Shown here: piece after piece, positions 1 to 12,523 of the stretch | Numbering within the stretch: the first letter of the stretch is position 1 | How the letters are laid out: each line of letters starts with the position of its first letter | Origin: Coprinopsis marcescibilis | Taxonomy: Eukaryota; Basidiomycota; Agaricomycetes; Agaricales; Psathyrellaceae | Direction: 5' to 3' | NCBI GenBank assembly: GCA_004369085.1 | Contig: ML210205.1 | Location: 1-64,000 of the forward strand | DNA length: 64,000 nt | Made by a program: the position numbers and the translations under genes | Notes under the pieces: model-generated | Database searches by the model: none | Told to the model about the DNA's origin: nothing | Seen by the model: the letters and a program-made list of their open reading frames with translations, nothing else

Positions 1-130
1 AATTTGAGCATCAAACGAAAGGGAGGCCAGGTATAACCCTACCGATTTGAGGTCTGGGTGCATCAAATTGGGAGGGGGCCAGGTATAAGGTTCCCAATTT
101 GAGGTCTGGGTGCACCAAATTGGGACCAGG
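1..130. repeat. Two-unit imperfect direct repeat at the window edge
   Basis: Two copies of a unit of about 48 bases (about 26-73 and 78-125) lie 52 bases apart. Each begins GCCAGGTATAA and ends near CAAATTGGGA. Both contain the shared core TTTGAGGTCTGGGTGCA. The segments CAAATTGGGA and TCCCAATTTG are reverse complements, so the array could also fold as a hairpin. The array may continue to the left of the window. No gene in it is recognised. Confidence 0.75.
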
Positions 131-1073
131 GTGGTAGGTTTAGAGCAAAAACAGAGCTCAGGATCTCGCCCCCAGGTAAATCCTCCAGATATATAGTGTA
201 GTCTCTAGACAGAGTGGGGCATTCGAAGAGATAGACGGACAAAGAGACTGGATCGGGGCATTGTGGGTCCCCAGTTCAGAACGTTGCCGCCATGCTGAAG
301 CCTCACGGCGTGTCTTGAACGAGCAACGTTTCTCCTCGTAATAATAACCCTCTCATGCCCAGTGAGTGATAATCGATCGATGTCAAGTACAAAGTGACGT
401 CACCAGTTTTGTACTACCCAACTGGCTGTGTCCGTCTACTATCCATTAAGCAGTTATTGGAACTTGAACACGTATGAAGTCGGCTCTCGTCACTTCCTGG
501 GAGGCTCTGAGCACAGAATCACATCCGATGTGTATTTATATCTGTAGAAATGCGTCCATAGGTTGTCTCCCTTGTACACTTCTCATGCGATTGTGCCATC
601 ACAACTGGCATATAATCCCTACAGCTACTGTGAACGTGCCCTACGGTGTCTAGTGGGCAGAAATATATATCGCAAAATCCCTTTCTAACATGCTGAGAGG
701 CGTCAAGTTTCGTGCGAGCTTGAACTGGTCGATATACATGTGTCTTTTCAGATATGGTTGGGCTTTGTAAAGTTCACTGTCGAACGTAAATGAACTATGT
801 CAGGATAAAAGTAGTATGGGCGGGAAACAGTTCAGGTATCTGCCCTTCGGCTCAGGCCCCGGGGAGACTGCTGCATAAATGCATCATTTCTGTGTACCAG
901 TGTGTAGTGTAGATTCATATTGAGATTCTCGACGACATGCACATTCTACTAACAACCGGAAATCCCCCTATTTCGCGAACAAGACCAAACAATTAGATCA
1001 ATACATACATCACAAAATAAATAAGACTTAAATACACATAGATATACAATAGCAGGTATACGCCAGCATTGGT
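131..1073. other. Intergenic, no gene recognised
   Basis: About 940 bases with no convincing reading frame. The right part is the 3' flank of the minus-strand IML2-like gene. No RNA gene or mobile element is visible. Confidence 0.6.
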
Positions 1074-3583
1074 TCACAGTTGGCGTTGGTAGAGAGCATC
1101 GTTCGCCGCATGCGTTCGAACGTGCAACGCATTCTGCAAGGAAAAAGTCAGAATTGACAAAGCAGTTGAATTCGAATGACGTTACCTCGAGACTGTATTT
1201 TCCCTTCTTCCCCGACGCGCCAACCTCTAAATGTTTCCCTGAAATGACGAGTTCAAACTCCCGTCGCGCATCGTCTGTCTTGCCCTGACATGCAAGCAAC
1301 CGTCCAAGCTCGTAATCTGCACAAATAAGAACAGATACATCAGCGTCATGCAGGAAACGGGACAACAGATGGATAGAAAACGCACGGGCATGATAGACGA
1401 TATGATGGTCATACTCAATCAGAGGACCATGCTCGAACACCGCTCTGAACGACTGCTCAGCCTTCTTCCCCGCCTCCTCCTTTGAGATACCCAGCACTTC
1501 CTCCGGGTCGTATTCTGCGTCAGCATCCGGATAAGCCACGTATCGAAGGCACACTCCTTCAAGGAACCGGGCCAGGCACAAGTCATCCCAATATCCACCC
1601 GAACCACCCTCATATGCCTTCTGATTATCCCTAAAGGCGGCCAACTTTGCGTCGAGTTTCGCGATTTCGGGAAGCATCTTGTCGACGATGACCTTGCGCG
1701 GTGCATGGGTGATACCCTGGAAGATGTACGACAACTCAAGAACAGCGAGAGCCAATCTTCCATTCTGCGTCTCGAATTTGCGTGCTTTACGAGCGACGAG
1801 TTTCTGAACGCGTACAGTCAGCGGAGGATTTCACACTAGCACAACAGCAGGACATACCTCGAGCGGAATAGACTTTCCAGCAATTTTCTGCCTCAGCTCA
1901 GGCACCTTCTTCATCAGCACCGCCGCTTGCTTCTTCATCTCGACATCGCCCTGCACCTCCGACTCGTGTAACAAACACACAGCAAGACCGTACGAGTAGA
2001 TCGCCTTGCTCCATGTCGCTTCCCTCTCCATATCGCGCCAACACTCCATACTGGCCTTCACATCCCACAGGCTAAACTGCGCCAGAGCCATCTCCCAGAA
2101 TGAAATGTGGTGGAGATTCCTGTACTGCGACTGGGACTCCATGGCACGAGTGTAGTAGTGGATGGCGAGTTGCGGTTGTGATCTGGCCATGGCGAGACGA
2201 CCGGCGGCGAACAGGAAGCAGACGCCATTAGGGAAACGCTTGAGGTTCCAGTCGAGGATCTTCCGGGCCATCGAGACGTCGACGCCTTCAAAAGTAAAGC
2301 TTGAGATGACCAAATGGAAGATCATCAGAACCATGTCGCACACTGGTCTTCGGATCCCTTCGTCAGCTAGAGAGGCATGAGCGTAGGGACTAGCATGATG
2401 TTCGGTCGTTACACACCTGCACTAATCAAAGGCTCGTTACTGTCCTTCGTCCAACCTCCCGCCTTTGCCAGCATTTCCAGCCCGAGCTTCCTGTCGCCGT
2501 GGTACCCAAACAGCTCGACCAACGCCATCAACTTCCCGGGCATCAGACTGAGGATGAGATTCGACATCCCAACACCCAGGTACACTCCAGACCGGAAGTG
2601 CGCGTCGACGCTCTTATCAATAGGGCCCTCGCCGCGGTCCTGTGCTTCTGAATCCACCGCGTCGAGGAACTGGCCGAGTTGTTGGTAAATGGTGATCGTC
2701 GTTCGCATGTTTAGCCTGGAATGGACGCGAAACGTCAGTGACTAGAGCTCATTCGCACGATAGACTATCTACTGACGCCTCCTTAATGAATGCCAGCCAA
2801 TCGCCCGAGTATACGACGCCAAGGAGGGCCTGAGAAGGAGTCAATGACGTTAAAGGGGGCATCGACGGAATATTTACCTTTTCGAATAAGCTCTCGGCAT
2901 AGACGAGTTCAGCGTGGCGCTCTACTGGTGTCATGCTCTTGATGAACGTAACGGGGTTGGAATGGATGGCGGAAACGACGTATCCCGCGACGCGAGATCC
3001 CAGGAACGCTTGTTTCTTGCGATGGGCGTCGGCGATATTGTTTCCTTGCTTCGTATGCGCGAGTCCAGCAAGGAGGTCCTGTGATAAGGCACTGTTGAGC
3101 TGGTAGAAATAGGGAAAGGTGGTACACGAAACATACCTCGTCGGCATACGACATCAGAGCCTTGACGCATTGAATGAGCCCGAAACCCGTCGAGAAGTAC
3201 AGACGTTCCCTATTCCCTGATTAGAAACACAGAGTATTGGGAAAAAACACATGCACGCACTTCTTCTGGTCATTCTTGTGACAAAAATCTTCCGCTTCCA
3301 ACATGTGTGACTCGAGGAAGAGCTGAAGGGCGTATGACATGGCCGGGAGGTCGTCAAGGGCCTCGTCCGCCTTGTATTTGCGCTTGACCGACGGTGGCGA
3401 GGCGTAAGGGGATTGCCATGAGTGTTCTGGGATCGTGAAAGACTTCTCTACACCGTTCGTGGTCGGGCCATTGAGTGGTGTTGCTGGCTGAGTCGAAGAA
3501 GTTGAACCTGGGGCGGATTTCTCGGCGAGACCTTTATCCTGGGAGAGGGCGGACGAAGCGAACGACAAGAGGTTTCCCAGCAT
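1074..3583 (-). CDS. IML2: IML2/TTC39-family tetratricopeptide repeat protein
   Basis: A multi-exon gene of roughly 640 residues. The start is the ATG at 3583 (MLGNLLSFASS); the stop is the TGA at 1074-1076. It resembles the Iml2/TTC39 family in these segments: an early LQLFLESHMLEAED region, FAAGRLAMARSQPQLAIHYY (a TPR-like helix pair), a WEMALAQFSLWDVKASMECW segment, and the C-terminal ELGRLLACQGKTDDARREFE repeat. The last short exon (NALHVRTHAA...) is joined by an intron of about 50 bases. Yeast Iml2 is a cytosolic/mitochondrial outer-membrane protein linked to clearance of protein inclusions. That role is carried over from the family and is not shown here. Introns separate at least six exons, and all visible joins keep the frame, so the gene looks intact. 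Confidence 0.85.
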
Positions 3584-4995
3584 TTCGTGTTTCTAGTCGA
3601 GCGCTGGAGTTTGCAGGAATACGCGCTGGAAGTTGAACAGCAAGGCGAGAAGGGGAAAGGTTGCCAATTTGAGTGGGCTGGGCCGTCCGATTGTTGACAG
3701 GTGATGATTACCAACCGAGTCTCCTGCGGCCCCGTCGACGTCGATTCTGGAACAGTTGTTTGTGCTATGTTGAGCGCCAGATGTGAATGAAGAGTCCGGA
3801 ATGACCGCAGTGCCTGGTGAATGGGCGAGAGCGAAGGGAGTACTGTTCAGAGTGGACAACTCGGGCTCTCGGGATTCGGCACCTGACCAAGACGGGGGTA
3901 TACTTGCCGGCAGAGGCCGAGCGAATGGCGAAGGGAGATCGTCGAAGATTTTGCTGAACTCCGATGTCCAACGAGATGACAGAGAGTGCTACGATGCTGC
4001 GACTACACGCCTTTCATGGCCTTGGATCAATGAATCCAGCCTTCCAGTCGCCAGAACACAACAGCAAGGCCCCCAGGCCTCCGTTTCGAGAATATCTCCG
4101 AAAACCCCGAAATCGAGGGGTCGCTGGTAGATTTTCGTGGGCTACGCTTGACGGACCTGGTAGCTTGAAGTTTTTAGCCAGCTGCAGTATAGCTCTTTGC
4201 AACAGCACGAATAGTACACACTATGAAACGGAAAGGGTCGCCTCGGCTGAGACTCACCCGAGCTTCCCACGCTTTTACCTATTTCGGATTAGGCGTTCGA
4301 AGTCCTCGGTTAGGAATGGCTGGAGAGTACGAGCAAGTCTCGATGTTCGATGTTCGTTAAGTAAACTACATGTGTTATCGGGGTTATAGGGCTGCAACTT
4401 GTTGAGACATTCGGTGGTATAGATGAGTGATGAACCGCATGCCAGTGCTAACCTGCATGTAAGCAGCCTATGAACTATTGCTCTAACCTTCGCTGCAGGA
4501 ACTCTTGGTCAACTCTTTGTCCTCGGACTCTCAAACTCAAAAAGAAGGGTCGCAAATGACTACCTACAGCCAACTGCAAGCTCCTACATACCAGTTTTTA
4601 CAACGCCACAGACACGATTTGTTTCAAAGGATTCTCATCAGGAAAGAAGTTGATGTTCCAGTGGTTCTAGCTCATTTTACCACCAACTGTCCACGCATTC
4701 AGGCCACGCATTCATCGAACCTGGTGCAGACTGGTGATGCAACAAACAGAGGACGGTGGAAACAGTGATTTGGTAGGTGATCGCAACAAAGTGCCGACTC
4801 CTCTATCGCTACGTTATCTGATAAGATAAGCCGAGAGACCGGAATAACCGACCGTGATAAACACAAGACTCATGTGCACCTGTCAATGTGTGTCGTCTCG
4901 CAAGTTTCCCTGGCCCATAACACTCCTCAAATACACGCCAATAGCTCACGACGCCAATTCTGTCCCATATCTAGCCAAGCTCACCGAGCGACTCC
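3584..4995. other. Divergent intergenic region between IML2 and the THEM6-like gene
   Basis: About 1.4 kb between two divergently transcribed genes. It should hold both promoters. Short open frames exist on both strands, but none shows a family signature or a convincing splice structure. Confidence 0.5.
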
Positions 4996-6313
4996 ATGGC
5001 CGACAACTCTACCGTTTCAGCATCGTTTGGAGCCCTTCAGCCAGTGATAGAGATCGTGAAGCGGTCCCACCCTGCGAAATTGCTGTTGCTGGCCTTTTTA
5101 CTAGCATACTACAAATCATGGCCCTTCTTCTGGCATTGTAAGGGCATCTCCCGTCTTCCAATCTCGTAGTCATCTTACCATCCATTCAGTCCGGGTATTT
5201 CGACCAGTCGTTCGTGTAACGCTCAGGGACATATGGCACAACATTCGCGTCAAGCTGGCGATGACGAAACACAGAAAGATTGAGCTCGAGGAACAGTGGC
5301 TCGATACAATCCCGAACGTCGGACAAAATCCATTCGAATTCAAGAATGTCTACCGAACAACAGCCAGTGCGTGCTAGCGCCCGCGTTTCCATGCCGTGAC
5401 CTGACGTATTTGCCACAGCACTCGACGAATGCGACTGGAACATGCATCTGAGCAATTCCAGCTACGCCAAGGTCAGCAATATCCTACTAAATCCCCTCAC
5501 GAATCGACATCCTCAACGATATCATTGCATTACAGATTCTCGACTCATCTCGGTTCGAAACTGCGGTTCAACTTTGGCCCCTGTTCTTCCGTTCAGGTGG
5601 TACCCTCGCTCTCGGTGGTGAGGACTCCTTCTACACTCGCGCTGCGCTTGTCTCTCATACCAACCTCCCTTTAGCAACTCATTTCCAATTCATTCGCGAG
5701 ATCCCTCCCCTCACGAACTTTGAAATCCGCACCTACGTCGGCACATGGGACAAAAAATGGGTCAGTCTCCAATTTCCCTTCCCGACCTTATCCTAACGCG
5801 TCTCCGCCCCTCCTAAAGCTCTACCTGGTCTCAAAATACGTCTCAAAGCCCAAACGACGCGTACCTGACAAGGCCAAACCCCTTTCACCTCCCGACAGCA
5901 CAACCGGCACGCCCCCTCCCACGCGCTCCATCCTCACCGAATCAGACGGCGCGATCGTACACACCATCGCAATCGCCCACCTCTGCTTCAAAGCCAACCG
6001 AATCACAGTCCCGCCCGCCTTCGTCCTCGCAACCAACGGTTTCAGCACCTTCCCATACACCTCGCCCACACCCTACTCCGCGCGGAACCCTCCCCCACAC
6101 TGGCAAAAGGTGAAGAACATCGCGTCGCTGAAGCATGGGGGGAGCATGCGCAAGTTTTTCAAGTTCATGCGCGAGGGTTGGAAGGAAGTCCCGGAGAAGG
6201 AGAGGTGGTGGGAGACCGCGTTGGGTGGGGAAGTAGAGACGAGGAGAGTCCTGGCTTTGGCAGAGTTGGAGCCGTTGCAGAAGGGCTTGGATGCTGCATT
6301 ACATGTCGGATAG
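4996..6313 (+). CDS. THEM6-like hot-dog fold protein (acyl-CoA thioesterase-like)
   Basis: Five exons give about 360 residues. The start is the ATG at 4996 (MADNSTVSASFG). A hydrophobic helix (KLLLLAFLLAYYKSWPFFW, about residues 28-46) probably anchors the protein in a membrane. The hot-dog domain begins with LDECDWNMHLSNSSYAK, the family's D-x-N-x-H-x-S/N-N-x-x-Y pattern, and runs through FQFIREIPPLTNFEIRTYVG. A Pro/Ser-rich insert (about residues 210-235) follows, then a C-terminal tail. Introns have canonical ends, for example GTAAGG after the membrane segment and GTCAGT before LYLVSKYVS. Mammalian THEM6 is an ER thioesterase-superfamily member of poorly known activity, so the substrate here is unknown. 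Confidence 0.8.
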
Positions 6314-6617
6314 ACGAACGACGAACGACTAGAGCTATATACTCAGATCGCATGTATATTTAATTGTCTTTTGTTTTCATAGATGCCACTCCTAGTCGCC
6401 AGTCGATTAGCACGTTGCATGAGGGTTATACTTACAGTCAAGAGTCAAGACTCCTTAGGCTTGGTTGTGGTTGAACCGGCTACACATTTTCCTCGCATTT
6501 GTAGAATGTTTGATTGGACTATGATATTGACTACACTGATCACATAAGTTCATAACAACCAACCATGCATACACGGTACACCGTTATTCTTGTGGCTATA
6601 AACTATAGCATCGGGAA
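6314..6617. other. Convergent intergenic spacer
   Basis: About 300 bases between the 3' ends of the THEM6-like gene and lectin A. AT-rich; presumably both 3' UTRs. No gene seen. Confidence 0.5.
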
Positions 6618-8077
6618 TTAGTGAGCAGGTCCAGCCCCAGGTATATTTATATTGTTCTGCGAATTGAGATATGGATCATCCACTGCCAATTCATCAGTAG
6701 GTTAGCGACCCCCGCCTTCGAAGTTCAAGATAAGCAATAAGCCGTGGCCCGTAAACGTACCTTCCTCAAATCTCCAAAAACGATCACGATTAGGGCTCCA
6801 CAGGCGCATCTCCGTTCCCGGGGCTCTGTTGTTACCATCGAGATCCATGCTTAGCCCTGTGAAGGGTGCGTAGAGTCTGAAGCGAAGACTCGTCAACCAA
6901 AGCCATATTGGGCTCACGCTAAGGTTGAAGGGACCACTCACTGGACTAGATAATGATCCAAAGGATTCACAACTAGACGCCATAGAAAAGATTCCGATAA
7001 TCCTGCAATCAATGTACCTTTGTTCGCTATGCCGCCCTTTACCCCGAGAGAACGTCCATTTGAGATGTTTATGAACGACCAGAGGTACAGGTCAGAGCCT
7101 CCTTCGTGTACAGCCCTCCACTGCGAGGCCAGTGCGTGCGATTCTCAATCAGTGAAGTACTTGCTATGACCGAGGTAGATGTATACCTACCATCTGGTTC
7201 CGTCCTTCGTTGTAGCTGTAGCCTCGGACTTGAGTCAGATATCCAGCAAAAAAATATCAGCGAAAGTGCAGAAAGCCCTGGTGGATTGATCTACCCTTAC
7301 CTTCCCCCGATTCTCTCTCGAGATGCCCCACAGTCCTGCTCTGGTAGTTCACTATTTTGTATATCTTGCCGTGAACAATAGGTAACATAGGCGGCTGCAC
7401 CTCTGAAGCGTGGATCCATAAGCGCATCTAAGACTGCGAAACTAGAATCTTACCGGAGTCGAATAGCCATATCTGATTATGTCCGGGAGGACTGCCCAGT
7501 CTGCAGAAGATCGCCGGTGGTCCAGGGTATTTTTCCCCATGTGAGGCATCCAGTCCATGGGACGAGAATGGCACGGTCACCCTGTGGAATGCATTACATA
7601 CTCAACACTCAAGAATGGTGTGTGCTGGATTGAAAGGACGTACTTGAGCGCCGTAGGGAATTTTGAAACACCCGCTGGCCCGACTTTCCATTGGAACTTG
7701 GTTATTGTGCCAACGACATGCACCCCCCACGCGACAGTGGTCTGCGGGTGCCCTCCCAGATAGAAATCGGTACTGAAAACGTTTTCCAGCGTCCAGTATG
7801 CCCCCGATTTGGTTGCCTTCCACTACGAACCATGTCTATTTGTCCGGTTGCCAACATATAGAAGTTTAAGAAACTGATACACACCAGCTGTGATGGGCTC
7901 GCCGTAAAGTCTTGAACAGCTAAGTGTGTAGGGAGTAGTAGGTCGTTACTCGTGATGAAGCTCATCGGCAACACGTTTGAACTCACAGACGTCCTTTGTT
8001 CGCTCGTTGAGCTCTAACACACCACGATAATGGGGAGATATGATTCGATAAACAACACCATCTTTGAGACTTGCCAT
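6618..8077 (-). CDS. Ricin-B-type beta-trefoil lectin-like protein (copy A)
   Basis: The gene starts at the ATG at 8077 (MASLKDGVVYRIISPHYRG) and ends with a stop at 6618. It has several exons with short introns. The layout suggests two tandem beta-trefoil domains. Trp-centred repeat motifs are visible: WKATKSGAYWTLENV, HNQIWLFDS (QxW), and FRLYAPFTGLSMDLDGNN followed by RFWRFEEG. The last exon encodes NINIPGAGPAH, matching the PGAG ending of the other copies. No signal peptide is present, so it is probably cytoplasmic. Closest relative in the window is copy B, about 4.2 kb upstream in the same orientation. Related fungal lectins bind glycans and often act in defence against grazers; that is an inference here. 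No clear frame break was found, but exon boundaries were only partly verified. Confidence 0.7.
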
Positions 8078-8289
8078 TGTACAGTGAATTCGAGGAGTGA
8101 GGATAGATGTAATGAATGGAGAATGGGTCGCAATCGATTCGTTATCGATGTACGCCATCCTTTGTGGGTCCAGCCATGTGAGCCTGGGAACCTGTGCGAA
8201 AGGTATCTGCTCGATACATACTCAATGTTGCTATTAGATGACGCACTAGGCGTCACAAGTAGCTAGTGGTACAATATACCGAGGATATA

Positions 8290-8490
8290 AAATCTATATG
8301 TCAACGAAGGAAAATAACGGCTTCCTGAATTATGACTCTGTTTGCGTAGATTCGCTGCAGAACGCGCACAAATCTCTCCAGAGGCGACATTCCGTTCAAG
8401 GTACAAATCACCACGTGTCCCCTGTCGCTCGCTTTGCGTCAAGGCTCTGCGTTGAAGATGAAGAGCTGGGCATTTGGACTGTCTGAGCTG
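8290..8490 (-). pseudogene. Truncated copy of the 3' exon of the unknown gene at 12.5-13.4 kb
   Basis: About 190 bases closely match 12600-12785, which encode the C-terminal exon of the unknown protein (NGMSPLERFVRVLQRIYA). Here a TGA interrupts the frame after the segment NAQLFIFNAEP, and no upstream exons are present. It lies just upstream of lectin A, as the fuller copy lies upstream of lectin B. This marks a duplicated unit of lectin plus neighbour, about 4.3 kb apart. Confidence 0.7.
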
Positions 8491-8659
8491 GGTCAAGTAA
8501 GAAATGGATAAAGTGTATATTATGGTACGAGATGGAGATATGTTAAAGTCAATAGATACTGGAATAAAATAGTAGCAGAAGGGGAGAACTTTAAATGGAT
8601 CAGAATCTATGCAATCGTCTGTGTGCTCATTTTACAGTCAAAACATTACATTCCTTTAC

Positions 8660-10073
8660 AGATAGTGGGAATACACGCCATTCAAACTGACTTCTCGGGA
8701 GGCACATGCACACGTGCCTGACGCCTCTCGACATGCTCCATCAGCACCTTCCGCAACGCTGTCCACACAAGATCGTTGGTGGTCGTGAAATCCTCGGAAC
8801 CATGCCGCAAACAGGTAACGGTGGGAGAGATATTGCGCAATGTCGGTACACTGGTCCCCCGTTGGTGGAGTGCGCTGTTCAGGACTTGAACTGCCCACTT
8901 CCACCAGGTCTCCGTGGGCGTCCGGATGCCGAATAGGAACTGTACAGGGAAGATTCCAGTTGCAAAGGTGCAGGCAGAGGGTCTTGAGCTGGCTTAGAGA
9001 TTCCAAATACGTCACACTCTGTTCGGACGGGTTCCATCTTTCCTCCGTTATATTGCCAGCTAGGTGCATGACATCGAGGGTTAGACTTGTGATCGAGTCT
9101 TGCCAGGGTCTCCTCGTACACGCTGCGTTCAGCACCATGAAGGCTTTGGGAGAGTTGAAGCTGACACCTAGGCTGTCCACTTCTCGGTTAGCGAGCAATT
9201 CGAGGAGGGGTTTTTGGTCGGAGGTAACATCTGCGATCTCTAACTGGTGAAGGGCATGTGCATAGGTGTTCCCGCTCTTACGGCCCAAGCGCGCCCAATT
9301 ATTTGCACTCTCTGTCTCCACAATGAAGGTGCGGTTGACTATTCGGATCTCCACCGCCAGGGTGGTTATTAACACAAAGCTAGGAACATTGATGATACCC
9401 GAGAATTATATGTGTTCAAGCTTCTGGTGTTGGAAAGCCTTCACCATTGCAACGCGCATGCTATGGCTGAACAAGTTCCAGTCGAGCATGAAAAGGGGCA
9501 CAGTTTGGCCGACGACGATGGCGTGCATGTTGGGTGTGCCCTGGAGTATTTAGGGAATGTACACGGTCCCGATGAGTGTTATATCATGCCAGCTGACTCC
9601 CGGCTTCTGCCATTGTTTGAGCATAAGCTCTGGGCCGTAGTAGTAGACTGGCCAGGGGGGCGTGAAACCATCAACGACTACTGCGTCTGAATTAGGATGC
9701 TGAAGCGGAGGATCGCCTCGCAGGATACGCGTCATATCCTCGCCCAAGTACCCTCCAATGCAGTCCTCCCTCATGTTAATCCAGGTGATCCTCGAATCCT
9801 GCTGAGGATCGATGCTCAAAAGCTCAACCCTCCGTACATACTTCCCAAGCGCCGGTTCTCTATAAACGTGCGGTGAATGAGGCTTATTCTTTTGTCCTCT
9901 CCGATAGCAGAACTGAGCAGGGCGAGGAAGATGGTCGAGTAGAGCAGGCGGTGGGCAATATCGCGGAAGGGCACTATATAGGTCAAGGCAGCGAGGGTGC
10001 GGATGTTGTCCACGTTGGAGAATATTTCTTGCCATAATTCGGTAGGGAATGTGACCATGGATGTGAGAGCCAC
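8660..10073 (-). pseudogene. Decayed F-box protein gene (relative of the intact gene at 44.4-46.0 kb)
   Basis: The start (ATG at 10073) reads MALTSMVTFPTELWQEIFSN, an F-box closely matching the intact gene's LPTELWEEIFSYLDN. After about 75 residues, near IENRRLG, a single-base change shifts the frame and the original frame soon stops. The homology continues in another frame (VELLSIDPQQDSRI, GGYLGEDMTRILRGDPPL) until a stop after TVYIP. It resumes in a further frame around 9375-8660 (ESANNWARLGRKSGNTYAHA, CTRRPWQDSITSLTLDV). At least two frameshifts are therefore needed. The position-by-position match over 1.4 kb makes an intron-based rescue unlikely, because the intact copy is a single exon. 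Confidence 0.85.
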
Positions 10074-10510
10074 ACTTGATTTCGAGCAAGGTTGTTCAGA
10101 GTTGTGGATAAAGTTGAACCTTGCAAGCTGTTTCTCCCTCTGTATTCAACGTATTGGGTATATCGGTGGTTTGACTTGAAAGCAGGTATGCCAGAATGAA
10201 TATAATAATTTCATACCGCTATTTTTAGTGGTGGAGAAGCAGAAAACACAAAAGGAAGAGCCAGTAGGAAGTACAACGGCACAAGGGCATGGTGGTATTA
10301 CATATCGGTCACATGGTCTAGTACACTGCTTGAATGCGGCTCGCAGCAACTTGCCACTCTTTAGTCAAAGACCCACCATTGGCATAGTAACTGAGCGTTT
10401 GGACCATTCGGAGCAGCACAGCTTGTGGCCCAATCTCGGCAGGTTTCGCGCAACAATACAGACTCGATCTGTAAAAGGCGCCCGAAGGGACGTCTTAGAT
10501 TACCCGTAGA
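10074..10510 (-). repeat. Upstream region shared by the two F-box genes
   Basis: Read on the minus strand, this segment matches 43990-44447 upstream of the intact F-box gene. Shared stretches include CTCAGTTACTAT, CTCCACCACTA and CAACTCTGAACAACCT. The copy boundary lies near 10500. The duplication thus carried about 440 bases of promoter and 5' leader with the coding region. The TATA-like sequence of the intact copy (CTATAAATAG) reads CTAAAAATAG here. Confidence 0.75.
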
Positions 10511-10876
10511 AGATTGTCTTGAGGATTGGGCGCAGTGAGGCATCCGAGTCTGGGCAGGACCCGCGGGGTTGTGGCAACATTCTGTTTTTATACCATTCTT
10601 TAAGGGCCGCGACTGGCAAGATATTCCTGAACGACGATGCTTCTTCGTGTATATTAGGTTCAACATAAGCATCGCACTAACTTGGACTGCATTTTGCGAG
10701 TAATAAAAGGTTAGACAGTCAAGACTTCTTCTGCCTGGGTGAATTGCCTACACATTTCCTCGCAATTTTAGAATGTTGAATGGACTCCGTATCACATTGA
10801 AGACATTGACCGATCATAACAACTAAAGCGTACACGGCGGTGCACTTCTTCCGTGTATAAATTATGGCATCGGACA
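10511..10876. other. Spacer between the F-box copy and lectin B
   Basis: About 360 bases, including the 3' flank of lectin B. No gene recognised. Confidence 0.45.
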
Positions 10877-12300
10877 TCATTGAGTAGTCCCAGCCCCAGG
10901 TGTATCCTTCAGCCAAAGGGGCTGTGACCTATCCTTGATCTCCACTGCCAACTCATCGGTAGGTTAGCGAAACTCTTCGAGTTAAGTAACAAGACGTAAA
11001 CGTACCCTCCTCAAATTTCCAAAACCTAGCACGATGGGGGCTCCACAGTTCCATAACCGTTCCCGGGGCTTTCTTGTTACCATCGAGGTTCATGCTTAGC
11101 CCTGAATAGGGCGCATAGAATCTGAAGCGACGGAACTTGTCAGCCATATCCCCATTGGGCTCACAGACAATGGGACCACTCACTCGACTAGATTACCATC
11201 CAACGGATTCACAACCAAACGCCATGTAAAGGAGTTGGGTGACCCGGCAATCAATGTACCTTTATTTGCTCGGTCGCCATGTAACCCGAGATATAGTTCG
11301 TTTAGGATGCACTTGAATGACCAAAGGTACGGTTCAGACTCGTCTTCGCATACGGCCTCCCACTGCGAAGCCAGTTATGTGCAGTGCTCAATTAGTAGCG
11401 AGTACAGAGGTAAACGACGCATACCTACCAGCTGGTTTCGTCCTTCGTTGTATCTGTACCCCCGGACTTGGGTTGGGAAGTCAGCAAGCAATCCGACAGA
11501 TGCTGGATGCTCCAGGAGGCTCACCTTCACCAGAGTCGTCTTCGAGATGCGCCACGGTTCTACTCTGGGCGTTCACTATCTTATACACCTTGCCGTGAGC
11601 AAGAGGTAATACAGGTTCCACATCTGAAAAGTTTCGATCATCAGGGGAATCTAGGGGCGTAGAAAATACGATCTGACTAGGGTCGAATAGCCACTTCTGG
11701 TTATCTGCGAGATTAGGAGTACCCAGTTTCCAGAAGATTGCTGGAGGTCCAGGGTAGCTTTGCTCTTCTAAGGCATCGAGTCCATGGGACAAAAATGGGA
11801 TGGTCAACCTGTGGATTACACTCAGTGTTCTAGATTAGTTTGTACAGTACTGAATGGACTTCCTTGAGCGCCGTAGGGAATTTCGAAACACCCGCTGGTT
11901 CGACTTTCCAGCGGAACTTGGTTTGTGTTCCAATGACAGGGGACGTGTTAGAAACAGTGGTCTGCAAGTGCGCTCCCAGATAGAACCCCGTGGAAACGTT
12001 TTCCAGCCTCCAGTATGCCCCTGATTTGGTTGCCTTCCACTACGAGCCACGTCAATTTGTCCAGTTCCTAACGCAAAGAACTTCAGGCCAAATAGGCAAA
12101 TTGAAACATACCAGTTGTAATGAGCTCGCTGTAAAGTCTTGAACAGCTAAGTGTATATCGAATAATAAGTAGGCCATTACTCGTTCATCGGCAACACGCT
12201 CGAACTCACAGACGGCCTTTGTTCGCTCGTTGAGCTCTAACACACCACGATAGTGGGGAGATATGATTCGATAAATAACACCATCTTCGAGACTTGCCAT
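10877..12300 (-). CDS. Ricin-B-type beta-trefoil lectin-like protein (copy B)
   Basis: The start is the ATG at 12300 (MASLEDGVIYRIISPHYRG); the stop is at 10877-10879. Exons include SVQDFTASSLQL, then WKATKSGAYWRLENV, then KFRWKVEPAG. Later exons contain DNQKWLFDP (QxW motif), HGKVYKIVNAQSRTVAHLE (start of the second trefoil), and FRFYAPYSGLSMNLDGN followed by RFWKFEEG. The last exon ends PGAGTTQ. The intron before WKATKSG has a GT donor (CTG|GTATGT), unlike copies C-E. No signal peptide. It forms a direct duplicate pair with copy A; both share the LNERTK segment and the PGAG end. Cytoplasmic glycan binding is inferred from the fold family. Confidence 0.75.
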
Positions 12301-12523
12301 TGCACAGTGAGCTCGAGAAGTGGCGATAGATGCAGTTAAAAGACAACAGGTCGCAATCGATTCGTTATCGCGATGTACGCCATCCTTTTTGGGTCTAGCC
12401 ATGTGAGCCTGGGAACCTGTGCGAAAGATATCTGGTTTCGAGAAATATACATTGTGTTACTATCATATGACGCACTAGGCGTCACCAGTAGGTAGTGGTA
12501 CGTCCATATCGAAGATATACAAT

